From an uncultured Candidatus Nemicrothrix sp. (GTDB taxonomy: Bacteria; Actinomycetota; Acidimicrobiia; Acidimicrobiales; UBA8592), in contig CAJWRY010000060.1 in assembly GCA_913046155.1 (NCBI GenBank), positions 1 to 8,449 on the forward strand: a stretch of DNA of 8,449 bases, in the 5' to 3' direction. Every line of letters begins with the position of its first letter. Position 1 is the first letter of the stretch. Under the pieces are notes generated by a model that worked only from the letters and a program-made list of their open reading frames with translations, did not search any database and was not told the origin of the DNA. Below are positions 6,195 through 8,449 of the stretch, piece after piece. The translations under genes were made by a program, and so were the position numbers.

Positions 6195-6713
6195 ATGGTT
6201 TCAATTGCTTACTTTATAGCCTGTCAATTATTAGCAATTGGTGGGTGTTTAAAGCTCCTCAACCCTCAGCTAAGTCATGATGCTTGGGAGAAACTAAATC
6301 TTCCCTCATCTTTGATATTCGTTAGGTCTGTCGGCTTTCTTGAATTTTCAACAGCTATTTGTGGCATTATTATCGCTGGTAAATTTCTTCCATTCGTGGT
6401 TGCTGTCTGGTTTGCTATCTTTTCTATTTTGACGTGGCATATTTTACGTTTACCTGTTCCTTTACCTTGTGGTTGTTTCGGAAAATCCGAAGTCCCTACA
6501 TCACGCAGTCATCTCCTCATGAATTTTGCTCTGATGATTGCCTCTTTGGGGTCTGTAGGGGTAGACGGTCTAAGAGAACAAGTTAGTTCTCGCAGTTGGT
6601 GGGGTTTAGGCTATTTGGCGATTCTTATAATGGGGTCAATACTTATCTATGCAGTATTAACGTATGACTTTGCCTTCCGAATAAGATCTAGAAATTCTCA
6701 ACAAGGTCGATAA
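6195..6713 (+). CDS. MauE/DoxX-like small membrane protein with PCGCFG motif
   Basis: A 172-residue integral membrane protein with four or five predicted helices (about 3-20, 41-61, 64-84, 106-122, 137-156) and a short basic C-terminal tail. Between the third and fourth helices lies PCGCFG (91-96), the hallmark of MauE-like proteins. A GGxLKLLNP-like stretch near 16-24 and an Asn at 110 before the next helix also fit the family. MauE is required with the thioredoxin-like MauD for maturation of disulfide-rich methylamine dehydrogenase, and the C92-x-C94 pair is thought to be redox active. No MauD, thioredoxin or methylamine dehydrogenase gene is visible here, so a role in membrane disulfide or quinone redox chemistry is inference. 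ATG with a good ribosome binding site. Its last 26 bp overlap the 3' end of pepA on the other strand. It could also be called a DoxX-family protein. Confidence 0.8.
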   Translation: MVSIAYFIACQLLAIGGCLKLLNPQLSHDAWEKLNLPSSLIFVRSVGFLEFSTAICGIIIAGKFLPFVVAVWFAIFSILTWHILRLPVPLPCGCFGKSEVPTSRSHLLMNFALMIASLGSVGVDGLREQVSSRSWWGLGYLAILIMGSILIYAVLTYDFAFRIRSRNSQQGR

Positions 6714-8124
6714 GCAAGCGAACCCCGAAACCTGTTCCACCTTTAGGATGCTCACCCCATGCAGTGTCTGCAAACGCAGGTCCTGCAATGTCGAGATGCG
6801 CCCATGGAATCTCTTCAGATACGAATTCTTTTAGGAATAGGCCGGCCGTTAAGGCCCCTCCCCAATTGCTTCCGATATTTTTAACATCTGCGACATTTGA
6901 ATCAAGTTGACTTCTGTATTCGTCTGGCAATGGAAGGTGCCAAACTCTCTCTCCAGTCTGCAGAGCTGCATTTTCAATAGCACTTATCAAAGAATCGTCT
7001 GTTCCCATTAAACCGGCATATTGACTTCCCAGCGCTACCATGCAAGCGCCAGTTAGTGTCGCCAAGTCGACTATTGCATCGGCTTTCATTTTGGAAGCCA
7101 CAGAGAGAGCGTCAGCCAAAATAAGTCTTCCCTCTGCATCGGTGTTGAGAACTTCAACTGTTTTGCCATTCTTTATGTGGAGAACATCCCCTGGCCTTGT
7201 TGCATCTCCCCCGAGCATGTTGTCTGTGAGAGGCATAAGACCGGTTACTTTAGCATTCGGAGCTATCTGCCCTATTGCTATCATGGCGCCAAGTACTGCA
7301 GCTGCACCGCCCATATCGCACTTCATTGTTGACATCCCTTGTGCAGTTTTGATGGAGAGCCCTCCAGCATCGAAGGTTATTCCCTTACCCACGAGAATGA
7401 TGTGCTTTCCGTTACTCTTATTTGGTTTATAGGTGAGTTGCACAAATCTGGGCTGCTGCGTGGAGCCTCTATTAACGCCAAGTATGCCGCCCATCTTTGC
7501 TTTCTTTATTGCGGGCCCATCTAGAACTTTCACACTCAAGCCATTTTCTTTTGCGAGTGCGGTAGCTTTTCTTGCAAAAACTACGGGCGTTAAATCCCCG
7601 CCTGGAAGATTTACGAAATCACGAGCTGTATTTACACCGCTGCAAATAGATTCTGCTCGAGCTATCGCAGATTTAATTCCACTACCCGACCCGAGAATAG
7701 TGATTGTGCGCTTTACTGGTTTCGGTGGTTTAGATTTTAGGGCAGTGAATTCATAGTCTCCCAATAATGCTCCCTCAAGAAATGCTTGAATTGCTGCTGC
7801 TTTGCTCTCCTTTGCGATGCTACTTTCGCCTACGTCAAACGTTATAGATTTAAAGTTCTTGATTCCTCGTAGAAGGGAAGCTCCAGCTTGTCGAAATTTT
7901 TCTGTACTTACATTAGCGTCTTCGCCTAGCCCTATTAAGGCTGTGGAGTAGTCGCTTCCATTCGTGAAGATTACTTGACCCTCCTTCGCCTCAAATGCTT
8001 GTGAGGAAAGATAATCGGTATCTAAATCAGATGGGTGATTAGCGATTTCTTCTGTGGTTACGACTCGTGCAAGTAGATCTGACCTCGCTGGTATTGAGCT
8101 TGAGTTCTTAATTTCAATAGACAT
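6688..8124 (-). CDS. pepA: Leucyl aminopeptidase, M17 family (PepA)
   Basis: Cytosolic two-metal exopeptidase that removes N-terminal residues, especially Leu, from peptides and usually assembles as a hexamer. The 478 residues comprise a divergent N-terminal domain (about 1-160) and the conserved catalytic domain. The metal ligands and catalytic residues all lie exactly 23 positions before those of E. coli PepA: K247, D252, D270, D329 and E331 as ligands, K259 and R333 as catalytic residues. The M17 signature NTDAEGRL is at 327-334, and GKGITFDAGGLSIK and MKCDMGGAA are intact. The ATG at 8124 directly follows the TAA of the upstream adenosyltransferase. AAGGA 4 nt before it lies inside that gene's end, so the two are co-transcribed and probably translationally coupled. 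The C-terminus ends in ...LIDLVENF, normal for the family, so the overlap with the MauE-like gene has not truncated it. Confidence 0.97.
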   Translation of the reverse strand: MSIEIKNSSSIPARSDLLARVVTTEEIANHPSDLDTDYLSSQAFEAKEGQVIFTNGSDYSTALIGLGEDANVSTEKFRQAGASLLRGIKNFKSITFDVGESSIAKESKAAAIQAFLEGALLGDYEFTALKSKPPKPVKRTITILGSGSGIKSAIARAESICSGVNTARDFVNLPGGDLTPVVFARKATALAKENGLSVKVLDGPAIKKAKMGGILGVNRGSTQQPRFVQLTYKPNKSNGKHIILVGKGITFDAGGLSIKTAQGMSTMKCDMGGAAAVLGAMIAIGQIAPNAKVTGLMPLTDNMLGGDATRPGDVLHIKNGKTVEVLNTDAEGRLILADALSVASKMKADAIVDLATLTGACMVALGSQYAGLMGTDDSLISAIENAALQTGERVWHLPLPDEYRSQLDSNVADVKNIGSNWGGALTAGLFLKEFVSEEIPWAHLDIAGPAFADTAWGEHPKGGTGFGVRLLIDLVENF

Positions 8125-8449
8125 TTATTCCTTCTTTTCTTTCGCTGTTAGGGATTTCTTTTCTTGGGTACGTGCAATGATCCACATAAGGTCTGATAAC
8201 CGATTGAGATATGGCATTACATTTGAATCTTCAACCTCAATTACCAGTACGGCTCGTTCTGCTCTTCGAACCACAGTGCGCGCAAAGTCAAAGTGAGCTG
8301 CTACAGGGTTTTGTCCTGGCACGATGAATTCATTTGGCATTTCAAACTTTTCAGAAAATTCGTCTATAGCTTCCTCCAATCTATGCACCATATGTGAAGT
8401 TGTCAGACTGGTTTCAGGTTCAAGCTTGTCTCGGTTCTCTGGAAGCGTG
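8125..8449 (-). CDS. pduO: Cob(I)alamin adenosyltransferase, PduO/MMAB type (5' partial)
   Basis: Transfers the adenosyl group of ATP to cob(I)alamin to make coenzyme B12 (adenosylcobalamin). Only the C-terminal 107 residues or so are in the window. The frame stays open past the ATG at 8391 to the window edge, and the extra residues (…ETSLTTSHMVHRLEEAID) fit the family, so that ATG is internal. The visible part has FIVPGQNPVAAHFDFARTV, the PduO signature RTVVRRAER that lines the ATP/cobalamin site, and YLNRLSDLMWIIAR near the end, with a short charged tail rich in Lys and Glu. Full-length family members have about 180-195 residues, so roughly 75-85 are missing, including the N-terminal ATP-binding loop. 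The TAA stop touches the pepA ATG with no gap. Family members often serve methylmalonyl-CoA mutase or diol dehydratase, but neither gene is visible here. Confidence 0.92.
   Translation of the reverse strand, partial: TLPENRDKLEPETSLTTSHMVHRLEEAIDEFSEKFEMPNEFIVPGQNPVAAHFDFARTVVRRAERAVLVIEVEDSNVMPYLNRLSDLMWIIARTQEKKSLTAKEKKE
8129..8133 (-). promoter_or_regulatory. Ribosome binding site of pepA inside the upstream gene
   Basis: On the minus strand AAGGA is followed by ATAA and then ATG (8124-8122). The site lies in the last codons of the adenosyltransferase gene and decides the pepA start. Confidence 0.6.

Noticed and set aside
6195..6713. Calling a methylamine utilisation operon from the MauE-like protein
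   Set aside because: No methylamine dehydrogenase subunit or MauD gene is present, and MauE-like proteins are widespread without that pathway.
7040..7756. Open frames on the + strand across the aminopeptidase gene (7040-7432, 7339-7524, 7433-7756)
   Set aside because: They lie opposite a clear M17 coding sequence, have no recognisable domains or ribosome binding sites, and are shadows of its codon pattern.
8389..8391. ATG at 8391 as the start of the adenosyltransferase, giving an 88-residue small protein
   Set aside because: The frame continues to the window edge with family-like residues, and the protein would lack its ATP-binding half.

Overview
The window holds eight protein genes, two of them cut by the window edges. 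There is no RNA gene, insertion sequence, CRISPR array or prophage signature. It reads as ordinary, densely packed bacterial chromosome of moderate-to-low GC (mid-40s % by eye, not computed). Several proteins have an actinobacterial look: a biotin carboxylase fused to its biotin carrier domain, a MoeZ-like E1 enzyme without zinc cysteines, an ExoA-like glycosyltransferase, and GTG starts with weak or absent ribosome binding sites. A low-GC, possibly aquatic or marine actinobacterial lineage (Acidimicrobiia-like) is my best guess. It is an inference from protein style only.

Left part, + strand (1-4018): the 3' nearly complete part of an acyl-CoA carboxylase alpha chain, then a polyprenyl-phosphate hexose-1-phosphate transferase, then a membrane-anchored family-2 glycosyltransferase of the ExoA type. 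Spacings are 39 nt and 2 nt, so the two sugar genes are almost certainly co-transcribed. They look like the initiating and an elongating step of an exopolysaccharide or surface glycan made on a lipid carrier.

Middle, - strand (4151-6129): a Sir2 NAD-dependent deacylase followed 47 nt later by an E1-like adenylyltransferase with its rhodanese domain at the N-terminus. The two probably form an operon. A weak terminator candidate follows the E1-like gene, in the 132-nt convergent gap to the glycosyltransferase.

Right part: a small MauE/DoxX-like membrane protein (6195-6713, +) diverges from the sirtuin across a 65-nt spacer rich in CTAG palindromes. Its 3' end overlaps, tail to tail by 26 bp, the 3' end of a leucyl aminopeptidase (- strand). 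The aminopeptidase abuts, with no gap, the 3' end of a PduO-type cob(I)alamin adenosyltransferase that runs off the right edge.

I do not see a convincing new system. The items most worth a second look are the sirtuin plus rhodanese-E1 pair, the orphan MauE-like protein with its CxC motif, and an 8-nt palindrome that I find only in two intergenic gaps.
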